The position numbers were made by a program, and so were the translations under genes. DNA of 64,000 nt from Labyrinthula sp. Ha. Taxonomy: Eukaryota; Sar; Bigyra; Labyrinthulida; Labyrinthulaceae. The notes beneath the pieces were generated by a model. It was not told the DNA's origin. It saw only the letters and a list, made by a program, of their open reading frames with translations, and did no database searches. The stretch is taken from contig JAALGZ010000008.1 of NCBI GenBank assembly GCA_015227615.1, forward strand, positions 1,426,001 through 1,490,000, given 5' to 3'. Positions 51,653 through 63,249 of the stretch are shown here, in pieces; the stretch's first letter is position 1; each line of letters opens with the position of its first letter.

Positions 51653-54600
51653 ATCACAAACTTCTTTTAATAATTTACGTTTTCATGGACCAATAGTGCA
51701 CTTTCTTACCTTACACATCATTATACATTTATCCTCCATGTAAAATATGTAATTCTTTAGAATCTAATAAGTTTATCATATATTAAACTTTTAATCCTGA
51801 ATTTAATTTGCATATGTGTCATTTTCTTATGCTTTTATAGGTTCTGATTTTTCAGTTCAGGCGAGTGCTCAATGATAACCAGTAATGTAATATTAACTAA
51901 AGTCGCCATAGATTGATGACGTGGAACAATGTGAAGTAGTCCAAATACTTAGACAGTCTCGGGATTTTAGCTTGAAAATGTTTTTATCCTTATTATAATG
52001 TAAAATTTTCTGTATGTCTTTATTTAAGTTAGGATATTACAAAGAATAGAGAAGAATATTTGTCTTAAAGATTCTCAGACAATAGTTGAGAGTGGGAAGA
52101 ACCCCATGATGTTAGATATTTAGAATTCAACTGACAATCGTAAACCTTGCTCAAAAAATCAAAAAAAAAAATCAGCGCACAAAGCCAAAATATACCATTT
52201 TTTCTATGTTGATAATGTTACTTGGGAAAGTTTCTTTCAAATCCATGGTGATATTACCATGTCTTTTGGTTACCGTGGATAATGTTCAGAGGTAAATCAT
52301 ACAGGAAGCATGTTAATAAGCTAAGTCGAAAGAATAATCTTTCCATAGATGTGAAAAAACTTCTGTTTTAAAGACTTGGTATTATTTTCCGTTAACATTT
52401 ATTACTCAAATTTAGGATGAAAGCAGTAATATCTACCCTACTAACGTTTTTACTAGAATGTAATCAGTTTAAAAATTTAATACTTAGGATAAGAAAAATA
52501 GTAATAAAATATGCTACAGCATTATCATCCATGTAAATATGGTATTACTTTGTACTTTTAATATTTTCACTTTTCTAGCTCTTTGCCATGACTAATGAAT
52601 CCTGCTTAGCAACAACAAAGATTGGGGAAGAATATTTACAAGATCAACTCATGAGAACTCTATGTGCAGGACATATTATTTTCTACAATCTTTTCTGATT
52701 TCTTTTCTTTTTTTCTGAAAAAATATTTAGAAATAATATTCCATGATGGTAAAGAATAATTGCTTCACCTATGATTTGTTTTGCTTTTGAGCAAGCATTC
52801 TGTCTAGGCAACTTAGATAAATAATTATTTCAATAATTAAAAGTAAAAAATAGCAACATTTTTTATATAATAAATAACATTTTTAATCAATAAAACAGTA
52901 AAATTTTATAATGTCATATAAAATTCTTAAGAAATTTGAAGGCATCAAAGCACGTAGTTTTTCTTAAGTGTCATTTCAACTGATGACAATTGCTTGAAAG
53001 AAAATACGAGCTTTATCTTGAGTACGAAAAATAATAGTTATAAGTCTTTCAGCAATCGAGTTTTATGCCAACATTATGCAATATTATTGGGGATTTTGCT
53101 GCAAGAATATTTAACTCAACAAAAATGCTGGAAAATGGCAATTCTCCTGGGTAAAGATTTTAGAGTTGATAAATATTCAATTTTCAAAAAAAAATAAGCA
53201 CGACATATCCTTAAGCATAATATTATCTTTTTATTTAAATTGCCTTTTATAAGTTTTAAACCGGACTTTCTCTCGTATATTTTTTTTATCATAGCATTTG
53301 TGCTAAGAGAATAAAGTGTGCTAGGGTAAAAGGTAGTTTTTTTGAATCCAATAATACACATTTGCTGGCTCCATAAGCCCTATGTTTCCCAAAACTTGGA
53401 GAGGCTTTGTAATTCAAAATTTAATGTAGAGTCAATAAAACAATTTTTTTCTACTATTCTAATTGACCTGGTTATAAGCAGCTTATTTTCCTAAGTTTGA
53501 TATAATACAAACAAGAATTTATTATAAATAGAGCATATAACATTCATTTTCAACAATAATCTGAGAATTGGATAACTCAAGCTATGGAAAAATATGTATG
53601 ATTTATGGCATTCATATTGATTCAATACTTACAACATTATATTTTCCGCAGTAGACATTACAATTTTGGGAGGGTTCTTGAGTTAAGTAGAAACGACATA
53701 AAGTAATGAACCGAAGATCAGGTGGAAACTGCAGTCATTGAAATCGTCAATTAGATATATATATATTAGGTTGTAAGAAAATATATTTTTCTGTAATCAA
53801 AGTATGTGGCATATATATTGGTGAACTCGATATCATTCCTTCATTTGTTTTCCCAAAAAAAAACACACAGTAACATCTTGTAATGATAGTGCCATATACA
53901 TCTTATCATATCAAAAATCATATCTTGTTGTAAAATACCAAGATTTCGCATTGAATTGAATTGCTTCATCTTAGGAAATAGAGAACAATACAGTATTTCT
54001 GAGAACCAATCTCGCTATAGTTATGTAATAAAACTTAACTAGTTGAGGCATTAATAGGATACTTGTATTTAGATAATACATATCAACCTTTAATTTCTTA
54101 GGAAACAAATTTATTAAATAGTATTTCCCTGGTTCTAGCAACAAATGAGCTATGGTTCATTCCAAGAAAAGCAGAAATAAGATAAGAAGTTGTGGCTAAG
54201 TTTGCTGTTAAAAATGACAAACCAATTGTTAGATCTGCTTCTCGAGCCCCAAATTTATCTCTCAGCGAGTTTTTCTATCTGAATTTACTTATTTATTATG
54301 GTCTAAGTTGCTGAACATAGCACAATTAGCAAGAATATTTTTATTGAAGCCCGCAGATCATACTTCTTGATATATATAGGTATATGTATTTAAGTGATTA
54401 GAATACAGTTCCTCGGAATATTGTTCAAGGTTATAATAGGTGCCATTTGACATCATATGACTGGTTTTTGTAGTCTACAATAATATAATATTATATTATA
54501 ATGATGACTTTTCTATGGATATAATGCTTCTCAAAGCATATAACATCTCCACACTACGATAGTTGTTGAAACGCGAAGTAAATCAATTATTTTTAGTAGC

Positions 54601-57600
54601 ATCTTTAATTCTTTCAGAAGCATAAAAACTTGTAAGAGTTAAGTATGGTACTTTAAACAGAATGATGCTGAGATAAATTATGTATCTTACAATTTCAGAG
54701 TGCGTCATAAGATTGATGCATTAATTCATCACCTGGCTACATTGAAACTGTTAAAAACTCTGATTAGACATGATCATCTCAAACAACAAGAATGAATCAT
54801 AAATATTTCAACAAATTTAATGGGTGTAGACAATTAAAATCTAAATTCAACTTAATATATATTATCTAGATAGTAATGTAAGCAAGGAGAGATATTAACC
54901 GTAACTTACCCTTATTTGATAAGATTATGTTGAACATGTATAAAGTTAAAGAACACAACGGTCGTAATAGCAGTTTTCCGGTAAGTAAAGCATTAAAATC
55001 GTCACCGATGATGCTAGAAAAGTTTCTATGACAGATTAAATGGAGTTTTAGAGCTTTTTTTCTGGGATTATTACTCAAAAACGTCACAGTTGTAGAAATT
55101 TTTCACATCTGTTAATTTACATACAAAATCCTGTAGCTTTATCTACAAGTTTTATATTTCCGCCAAATTTTGTTATTGGCAAAACAGTAGGATATAACCA
55201 CAAAAATCCAATTGATAACTATGAGTGTGATCGTCAGTATTCGTTCAAGATATTTCTTCTTTAATTAATGAATTTGAGATATTTATTAATTTTCTAAATA
55301 AATTTACTTGAAATTGTGAAGTTAAAACTCTCTCTTAGTAGACAGAAATCATTTCAAATATTTAAGTATATTATGTTTTTATATACTCAAGACAGGAATA
55401 ACCCCATTTAGTCAAAGTGATGTGTTTAATTACCGTGTAAAGCTAACGCTGGAAGTATTTTAGAAGGATACCATCGGTACAAGAGGTAGTATTTGAAATA
55501 TGGCTTGCTAAAAGGTAAGTAAATTTCGACTATTGTTTTATTTAGTTCCCGTCTATTTCGCGTAAGCAAGCACTAATGAAACAAAAACGTTCAAGGTATA
55601 TTGATGCACATTTAAACTGTCGTTTCTTGTCCGTTATCCTATATGTTTCTACAAAGAAGGATACCTTAGTTGTATTCTTTATAGAGCAGTAGTATAAATT
55701 TGTATTAGTTCGTTAGAAAAATAAAAAAGGTTTATTAACAATATTAATATTTTTTTAATTTATTCACAGCCGGTAGATGCATGGGCTAGTTTTAAACGGC
55801 TACTCATATGGAAAACTTCTATAATATATCATCCGACAGAATTTATTGAGAGTTAACTGGAGAATGCATTTTACCCACCGATCAAAAACGAATTAGCTTC
55901 TTGGTGCTAAATAAACTGGCAAAATTGTTGAAAATATTTCACAGACAAAATTTGCTTTGAGCATCAGAGTAGACAGGTTTTTCTGGCCAGTAAAAAAATG
56001 GGGTAACTTATGTCCCTCCTTTACCCTACCAGAATATGAATAGACCATGCGCTGAACAACAAGGTCGGTTGTGAAGTTAGGTCTAGACAGGCCCTATTTC
56101 CTAAGAACATTCTCAAAAAATTGGTCATTTGACATGTAACTTGGTTTTTGTCTCCATGAATTATAGTTTCATAAGTATTTTTAAGAAGTGAGAGTGAAAC
56201 GTTTAATCATCTAATAGGGAAGATGAACTCCATCATGAAAGAAGCCTCAACATAGAGAAATATATTCATTAGAAAATCCGTGGAAACATAATCATAATAG
56301 TAAATTATTACCAATAAACTGCTTTTTAAGGGAATAAACAAATGGCATCCAGATCCTTACAGATTGATAGAAGAAAGAGCTAACTCTGACATGATGAATC
56401 ACATTTAAACGACATCACTCAAAGAAACGTCTCAATTTTAAGATTTTGTCGAGAAAGTGAAGACAGAGATATAAAATCAGGCTTATCCATTCATTAAACT
56501 AAGTCGTGACACAGTTTATGCGCTAAAGAGAATAGTTTGTCGTATAAAGAATATGTCAACGAATTATATTGTAAATAGTGTAGCAAGAGTATTTAGATAT
56601 GAATATAGAGAAACATAGTTCCAAATAATATGAATCCTTTTACATAGGTTTGAAAAAATTTTAAATGAACCAGGATTTTTAATTAGGGGGAAGTCCAACT
56701 GCTTCAATGGATCTTCTTCACAAAACTCAACCGCGTGGAACTGCTTGGTTAAGTCTAACTCCAACTTCCAGATAGGTGTGTTTATCGAGATGAAAAAGCT
56801 TCTGGAGAAGAATTTTGCCAAAATATTTGTATTACGAGATAACGAGAGAAACCTTCTCGAGAAGAAATCATTTATGACCCAATATTGCCCTAAATTTTTA
56901 CATCCCAATCCCACTATCACTAAGCAACAACTAAGGGTTATAAAGCCTAAAATACAGCATTCAAAAGTTCTTCCGTTTTTGATTCTTATTATCTAGTCTA
57001 TTTTGACTTTTTACTAACTTAACTTGAGAAAAATCAAAAAAATACTGTACAAGTTACCATGATTAATGTATGATCATCATATGGTAATGACTCTCTCTCT
57101 GTCCAAACTTTGTTTTAGAAAATTATACACATATATTTAAACAGCTCTCGGCAAGAACAGGGTGAATAATTACATTCTTGAACGCTTATCTTTCACACAT
57201 TTTGTCACTTTGTTGCATTTCTGTTTTTTTTTGTACCAAAATTTTGTATGAAGTGTTGGCGCAGGGGACGAAATTCCACTGCCCAAAAATATTTCTCGCA
57301 TTAGTTCTCGCGAAATAACGAGAGCTTCTCGAGAAATATTTTGTCAAAATATCTGTTTTTCGAGATAACGAGATATTTCTTCTCGAGAAGCTCTCATTAA
57401 GATTCTCTCGTTAAACACGCTTACTTACTGATACTTCTCTTAACTCTAAGAGCTACCGTTTAAAGTGGAAAAATTTGTACTAAGAGGACAAAAAAATTAT
57501 TGGAATAAAAACAAATTTTATCAAAACCAGTATAACCTAAATAAAATTTTTCAAGCAGATTTCATACTATTTCTCATTTTAACATATGAAGATGACAACT

Positions 57601-59357
57601 TTAACCCTTCGTACATGCGAAGCAAAAATCATGCATGTTTGTGGCAATCTCTAAGCAAAGAACCAAATTTCCTAAAGCAATTCGACATTTATCTTTTTGA
57701 CTATATGCAGATTCCAACAAATCGTTGATATATCCTCTTTTTATGAAGTTCGTGCTTCAGGGTTATGTAACTCCTGCTGCTCATTGAGGACTCGTTTTCC
57801 ATATTTTATTTTTTCCTGTGGGCGAACTACCATTTTCTTCTTTCTAGTTCTTACCTGGTATTTATTTTTTCTCTTTCAAACTTGAAAATCTGAATTAACA
57901 GAAGTGTTAGTTTTTATGACAGAAACCTAAATAGTTAGTTATGTTCGGCCAAAGTTTATGTCCCATCTAATATATATCTGTGAAAAACTGTATAGCCAAA
58001 TCTAAGAATTACAGTAGCCCCCCCTTAATTTTCAGTGGGTAAAAACACATTCTATAGTATATTTAGATATATGATGCACATTCTTATATCACTCGGCTAG
58101 ATTCCTACCGATGGAGTAAAATCCTAAATTGGAATACAACAACAACAAGAAGCCACCTAAACCCGACAAGAACCCAAACTAGATTAACACACCAAATAAC
58201 TTATTCATAGGAATTTTATAGAATCTGGGGCCATTTTTTTACATATCGAAGTATTACTACAAATGTTCAAACTTCTGGTCTTACACCTTTCACTCAAGGA
58301 AAGAATTAACATTACATAGCACTTCTTCATCATGAATGTTATTCAACCAACTGGACATCTCAAAGCCTTTTTTAATTCAATAAAACACTTTATTAAAGCT
58401 TTCTGACCATTTAAGTGTAAGTTAACAATATTTTTTAATCTACTTTCACTCATAAACACAGCTTTTATTATTTACAATTATAGTGTAGATCCCAATTAAC
58501 CCATCCATGGAGAGCACGAAGCTAGTAAACTTAGAAGTTAATCCTATAAGATGACGAATCTATCAAAGATGATAAAAGAAAGCTATTGGTACTAGAATGC
58601 AAAGATTATTAGTTTAATTATAACGCAAATTACGAAAAGTATACGTACCAAGTGCAAGGTAAGTAGAAGGTAGAGCAACTGACACTGTTATGTCGATAAC
58701 CCCAATAAATAAACTGATTATATAGTTAGATATACTAGGAATGAAATTTATCTGTTTACCAGTGTAAACTGTAATATTTAGCGGAATAACTAGGTAAAAT
58801 TATATTCTCTAGACGGCAAGTATCATGGATATAATATTCTACTTGCCCATCTTGTTGTTCAAACACCCTCTCTTTGCGTAAACTTACCTTGATGCTTACA
58901 TTACCAAGTAAAATTTCCAAAAGCGCTAGATGTCTTAAAATTAATTCCTCTTGTTTCTTAATCTAGATAATCCCCTTTAAGAATTGGAATATGACACGCT
59001 TGAGACAATACATTTCTCAAATTCTTCAAAATGTCAAAATGACACTATCTCAGTTTATATCCCTAAAGTATATCAGCTGCAACTGCATCTTTATTTACTA
59101 TATATCCCTATTCAATTTTTCTTTTAAGCAACAAGAATTCAGAGTATCTATAAACTGCTTAATATTATTTTCAACCTTACTTTAAACTATAATTTCGAAA
59201 TACTGGAACTCCAGTAATGCACCACTGAGAAAAAGAGTTGTAATAGTAGTTCCATTTAAGTTTATTCTCTACCAAAGCACCCAGTTTAATATTACTTTAC
59301 TTATTCATATAAGAACTTTGTTTTGTTGTTACAACTTTATAAAGTAGTTCATAAGCT
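51653..59357. other. 7.7-kb gene-free region
   Basis: No supported gene. AT-rich throughout, with short TA microsatellites (for example near 53755) and a pair of 68-bp related hairpin repeats at 56797-56864 and 57323-57390. No RNA gene recognised. Confidence 0.5.
56797..57393. repeat. Pair of 68-bp palindromic repeats
   Basis: 56797-56864 and 57323-57390 align without gaps over 68 bp with about 11 mismatches. The second copy (57322-57393) is bounded by perfect 14-bp inverted arms GAGCTTCTCGAGAA / TTCTCGAGAAGCTC and contains an inner palindrome ATATTTTGTCAAAATAT; both copies contain CGAGATAACGAGA. Similar fragments occur near 40.2-41.0 kb. Confidence 0.7.
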
Positions 59358-60271
59358 TTAATCTAAGCTTAATATATCAAGACAGCATTCAGCAGCCTCA
59401 TTATCACATTGGCTTTTCTCTGCACTTTCACAAGAATCACAAGCACCATCAAAGGTTGGATTAGCTCGAATCCCTTCCACATTAAACAACAGATTTGATT
59501 GTAATCTTATATCAATAACATAAACATTTCTTAACTCTTCTGAACCAAAGGCGTCCTTAAAAAATACCATTGATTGAAGACAACTACAATTTTGGCATAA
59601 CTGCTCCACTTCAAAATCACACAACTCTAATTGATCATCACAAACTAGATTTTCTGTCTCAGTATCTTGATCAGATTGAGGAGATGGATCAGGAATATTT
59701 TCTCTATCTTGTTCATATTCTTCCTCTGGTGTACTTTCATCAATGGATCGACTTTCATCTTCTGAAGGAAGAAGAACAGCTACAGAACTAATGATCAAAA
59801 CCAATAGAAAAAATGCAGGCAAACCATATTTGAGCAACCTTTTTCTAAGCTTTTTCTTCTTTTCTTTTTCTTGCATTGCATCATATATTCTTTGTGGTTC
59901 TTTTGATATTTCAATCCATTCTCCTCTTTTCTCTAATTCTTTATCTCTTTTTATTATTTCTCCTGCATATTGAAGAAATTGTGGCATCTTTTTATATTCT
60001 TTAATAGCTTTCTTTTTAGCTTCTTCAAGTTCTCTTGGACTCACTTAAAATTTACATAACTGATAAAATTACTTGGATCATGTGCTTTTACAGATGAACG
60101 AGATCCTCTAACTGATTCAGCTGCTGCAGGCATACCAAGTATTTTTGTAGAAGTACTTTCATCAGAATACACAGAGGCAAAACTTGTTGCGATTGAATAA
60201 TGTGGCAAACTAGAGCTTTCTTCAATATTACCTTTTGAAGAGGAGTTTTCATTTGGTTTTGCTCCGTTCAT
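59358..60271 (-). CDS. Single-pass membrane protein, PQFxQ[YF]AGE family (60-kb copy), two exons
   Basis: Exon 1 60073-60271 (ATG at 60271, 199 nt), 29-nt intron 60044-60072 that differs from the intron of the 50-kb copy at one base, exon 2 59358-60043; 294 residues. The first 60 residues after the splice (SPRELEEAKKKAIKEYKKMP onward to YDAMQEK) are identical to those of the 50-kb copy, whereas the part beyond the TM helix (about residues 138-158) has diverged strongly. The ectodomain keeps the frame C...CDFEVEQLCQNCSCLQSMVFF ... CDSC ... C ... CC, preceded by an acidic linker rich in Glu/Asp/Pro. Recent duplicate of the 50-kb gene. Unknown function. Confidence 0.84.
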
Positions 60272-60731
60272 TATTTTGAAAGTACAGAGTGTTTGATTTG
60301 GTTTTGTTTATTCTCTTCTAGTACTTTTTCCTTATATAGATTTGTGCTCTTCGTATATTTTATTTATTATATTTTTTTATTTATTCGTTTTGATTATTTT
60401 ATATTAAATAAACTGATTAATGTATTATTAATATTCTTTTTCTTTTAGACTGACTTTTTCTTATTTTATTTAATAATGTACTATTAATAATAATATTCAG
60501 TTTAACACGTCATTAATAATAATATATTAATATAATATATAAGAATATAAGAATCTTTCAACTAATATAACCTAAAAAAAAACAAATTAATCTAAAAAAA
60601 TTATCATCTAGTATTCAACTTGTATTGATTTATTAGTGCGTTTATTGAGTTGAATACATTCAAAATAAAGCTAGACACCATAATTATTAGAATAAGAATA
60701 TTTATATGTATTAGAAATTACTCAAGTTATT
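60272..60731. other. Intergenic AT-rich spacer
   Basis: 460 bp, very AT-rich, no feature recognised; presumably carries the promoter of the 60-kb gene and the 3' end region of the 61-kb gene. Confidence 0.5.
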
Positions 60732-61629
60732 CTAGTTTTCAATATTAATTGTTGGTTGCAAAGTAATAAAACTAAAACAACATTCTGCTTCATCTTCTAC
60801 ACATTGACTTTTTTCTTCACTTCCACAAGAATCACAAAGACCTTGAAATTGTTTATCTTTTCGTATTTCACTTGCATTTAATAATAATTCTGATATAAAA
60901 TTTATATCAATAAGATATACATTCTCAAATAAATCAGAACCAAGTTCATTTTCAAGAAATACAAGAGATTGAAGACAAACACAATTTTCACATAATTCTT
61001 CAATCTCAAATGCACATAACCTGAAAGGGGTTTCACAAACCAATGTCTCTGGTTTACGTTCATCAACGTCATCACCCTTATTTTTATCCAAAAGGTTCTC
61101 ATTTCTCCCAAATATAAATATTACTACAAAAGAAATAATAATAATTCCTACAACAAGGATGAGTTGACTATATTTGAAGCACTTTCTCTTTAACTGTTTT
61201 TTACGTTCTTTTTTCTTTTGTTCTTCTTGCATAGCATCATATATTCTTTGTGGTTCTTTTGATATTTCAATCCATTCTCCTCTTTGCTCCAATTCTTTAT
61301 CTCTTTTTATCATTTCTCCTGCATATTGAAGAAATTGTGGCATTTCTTTATATTCTTTAATAGCTTTTTCTTTTGCAGATTTATATTCTTCTGGAGTCAC
61401 TAAAAAATTATTTTATATAAAAAAAAATACTTGGATTATGTGTTTTTATAGATTCACGTGAATTTCTGACTGATTCAGGGGCTGCTGGCATACCAAGTAT
61501 TTTTGTAGAAGTTGTTTCATAAGTATTGACTGAACCTAAACTCGTACCAAAAGAGTTATGCTTTATATCACGTAGTTCTTCACCATCACTACTTTTATCA
61601 ATAAAACTATTTGGTTTATCTATATTCAT
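60732..61629 (-). CDS. Single-pass membrane protein, PQFxQ[YF]AGE family (61-kb copy), two exons
   Basis: Exon 1 61431-61629 (ATG at 61629, 199 nt), 31-nt intron 61400-61430 (GTATTTTTTT...TTTTTTAG), exon 2 60732-61399; 288 residues. The splice restores ...IKTHNP-M-TPEEYKSAKE, again forming a split ATG. The module KEMPQFLQYAGEMIKRDKEL ... GEWIEISKEPQRIYDAMQE is almost unchanged from the 50/60-kb copies; TM helix at about 145-163 (very Ile/Val-rich); ectodomain C...CAFEIEELCENCVCLQSLVFL ... CDSC ... C ... CC. Unknown function. Same strand and spacing as its neighbours, consistent with tandem duplication. Confidence 0.83.
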
Positions 61630-62361
61630 TTGTTCAATGTTTTGATATTACGTTTTGTTTTGTAATCATATTTTTATTTGAAAACCTATGGGCTTTTCTG
61701 TTCATTTTTACAAAATATTCTTTTTTCATCTGTTTTTTTCAACAATTCTATTTTATCTATTCGTTTCGTTTTTTTGTATCAATGAAAAAGAGATTAAACG
61801 AAGACGAAACGAATAATTGATGATGCTATTCAGTCAGTACACTAAAGGGAATACTGAATATAAATAGAACGAAACTTACTTCATAATAGATAGAAAAGTA
61901 ACTTTATACAAAATTTCATGTTAATTTGTAAATGTGAATTTATAATTATCTGTCTTCTACTTTTTAATTTAATAAAGAAAGTTGCAATACTAATGTCTTG
62001 GCAAGAGACATACAAATACAATGGAATTAAGTTTTGAATTTCCAAACTAATTTATATACTATTATTTCAAAAACTTGAAAAGTTTTTATATTTTGAATGA
62101 GTATCATTTTCAAATTTGAACTTTATTTTCTTCCTTTTATTATATACTTTTTAAATAAAACAAAGCAGAGTTGAATGATATAGAATAAAGAAGACTAATT
62201 ATGACAACAAACTAGAAAAAATTAAACAAAACATGCTGAATACAAATAAAATAACCGTATTATTGTTACTAAGACTCTGCAGTATATGAAATTCAAATAT
62301 TTTATTGATTAACCAAGCATGACCTTCAATCTCCCAATAGAAAGTCTTAATTTGTAAGAAC
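61630..62361. other. Gene-free stretch
   Basis: 730 bp, AT-rich, nothing recognisable. Confidence 0.5.
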
Positions 62362-62937
62362 TTATTCTTCTAATAAATCTCTACAACACTCACGATCAAA
62401 ACCAGTAACTGAACCAGTTTCACAAAATATTCCAGTTCTATTACTTTCACAAATAGAACAAGTATTTGAAGACAAAACTATTTCTCTTGCTTCTGTTGCA
62501 TTTATATTACCAAAAGGAAGGAGTGCTTGAACAGTAGAAAAATCATATTCAAATCTTTCTTCTGGGTTTACATTAGAGCTTTCATCAAAAGTAAGTATTG
62601 ATTATATACACGGAAAAGAAGAACAAAATATTTGCTTTTCTAAGTTACATAAAGCAAACTCATCTTCACATACTAAAGGTTCATATTCAGGAAGTGCTTC
62701 ACCTTTACCAACTTTACTTATGCCTTTATCAAGCAGAATAAAATAGGAAGTTATTTCAACTAACACCAAAAATATATTAAACAAAACAAGATAAAACTTT
62801 TGTTTTTTTTCTCTATTTTTCTGTTCTTAAATAGCATAATTCTGTCTTATTTGAAGTTGTTGTTCTCTATCTCTAATGAACCAACGAGGAACATATTCTT
62901 CAGAAGTTGTATTATTTGTTTGTGACTGAGTGTTCAT
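62362..62937 (-). pseudogene. Membrane-protein family member with two in-frame TAA codons
   Basis: From ATG at 62937 the minus strand stays in one frame for 191 codons to TAA at 62362, interrupted only by two TAA codons. It encodes MNTQSQTNNTTSEEYVPRWF, a Lys-rich segment, a TM helix (FYLVLFNIFLVLVEITSYFI), then a Cys-rich domain (VCEDEFALCNLEKQIFCSSF, PC ... CSIC ... FC ... RECCRDLLEE) matching the ectodomains of the 50-61 kb genes. Both TAA codons fall where relatives have Gln (AMQE and CLQS), so each is one C-to-T step from CAA. The rest is free of frame damage, so the loss is recent, or the stops are read through. Since other genes here use TAA as a normal stop, I call it a young pseudogene. 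Confidence 0.7.
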
Positions 62938-63067
62938 TTTTTATCTCCATATATATTTTTTATAGTTTGAACAAATTTTGATGACTAAGTATTTAAACCA
63001 CTATTCTATATTTTGAATTAGTTTTTTTTGTCTCTTAAATATTTAGTATGTTTGTTTTATATCTACC

Positions 63068-63249
63068 AGTTAGACAAGTAATTGTCCGTATCGTCTGTAT
63101 GTGTATGAGGATAAGTATATTAAATTAAATAAACTGAAAGAGCTTGAAAAGAGCTTTAAAATGATATAAGTAACGTTTTCTAACTCCCAGTAGTTGTTGA
63201 GATATTAAGGTTTTACGATCTGTTGTTTCCGGTGCTTATGTATTAGTAA
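63068..63249 (-). repeat. Copia-family LTR interrupted by another element
   Basis: Reverse-complement match to the first 182 bp of the Copia LTR (AGTTAGACAAGTAATTGTCC onward) with a few differences. The match stops abruptly after TATTAGTAA, where unrelated GC-richer sequence starting TGTCATGC begins. The remainder of the LTR should lie beyond the window. Confidence 0.9.

Noticed and set aside
56564-56996. Overlapping frames of 118 and 83 codons on opposite strands
   Set aside because: They coincide with the hairpin repeat and have no domain, start context or paralogue; chance frames in AT-rich DNA.
62362-62937. Alternative genetic code with TAA = Gln
   Set aside because: HMG-CoA synthase, the gelsolin-like gene, GST copy 1 and the other family members all end at TAA in the expected place and show no internal TAA, so a genome-wide reassignment is not supported.
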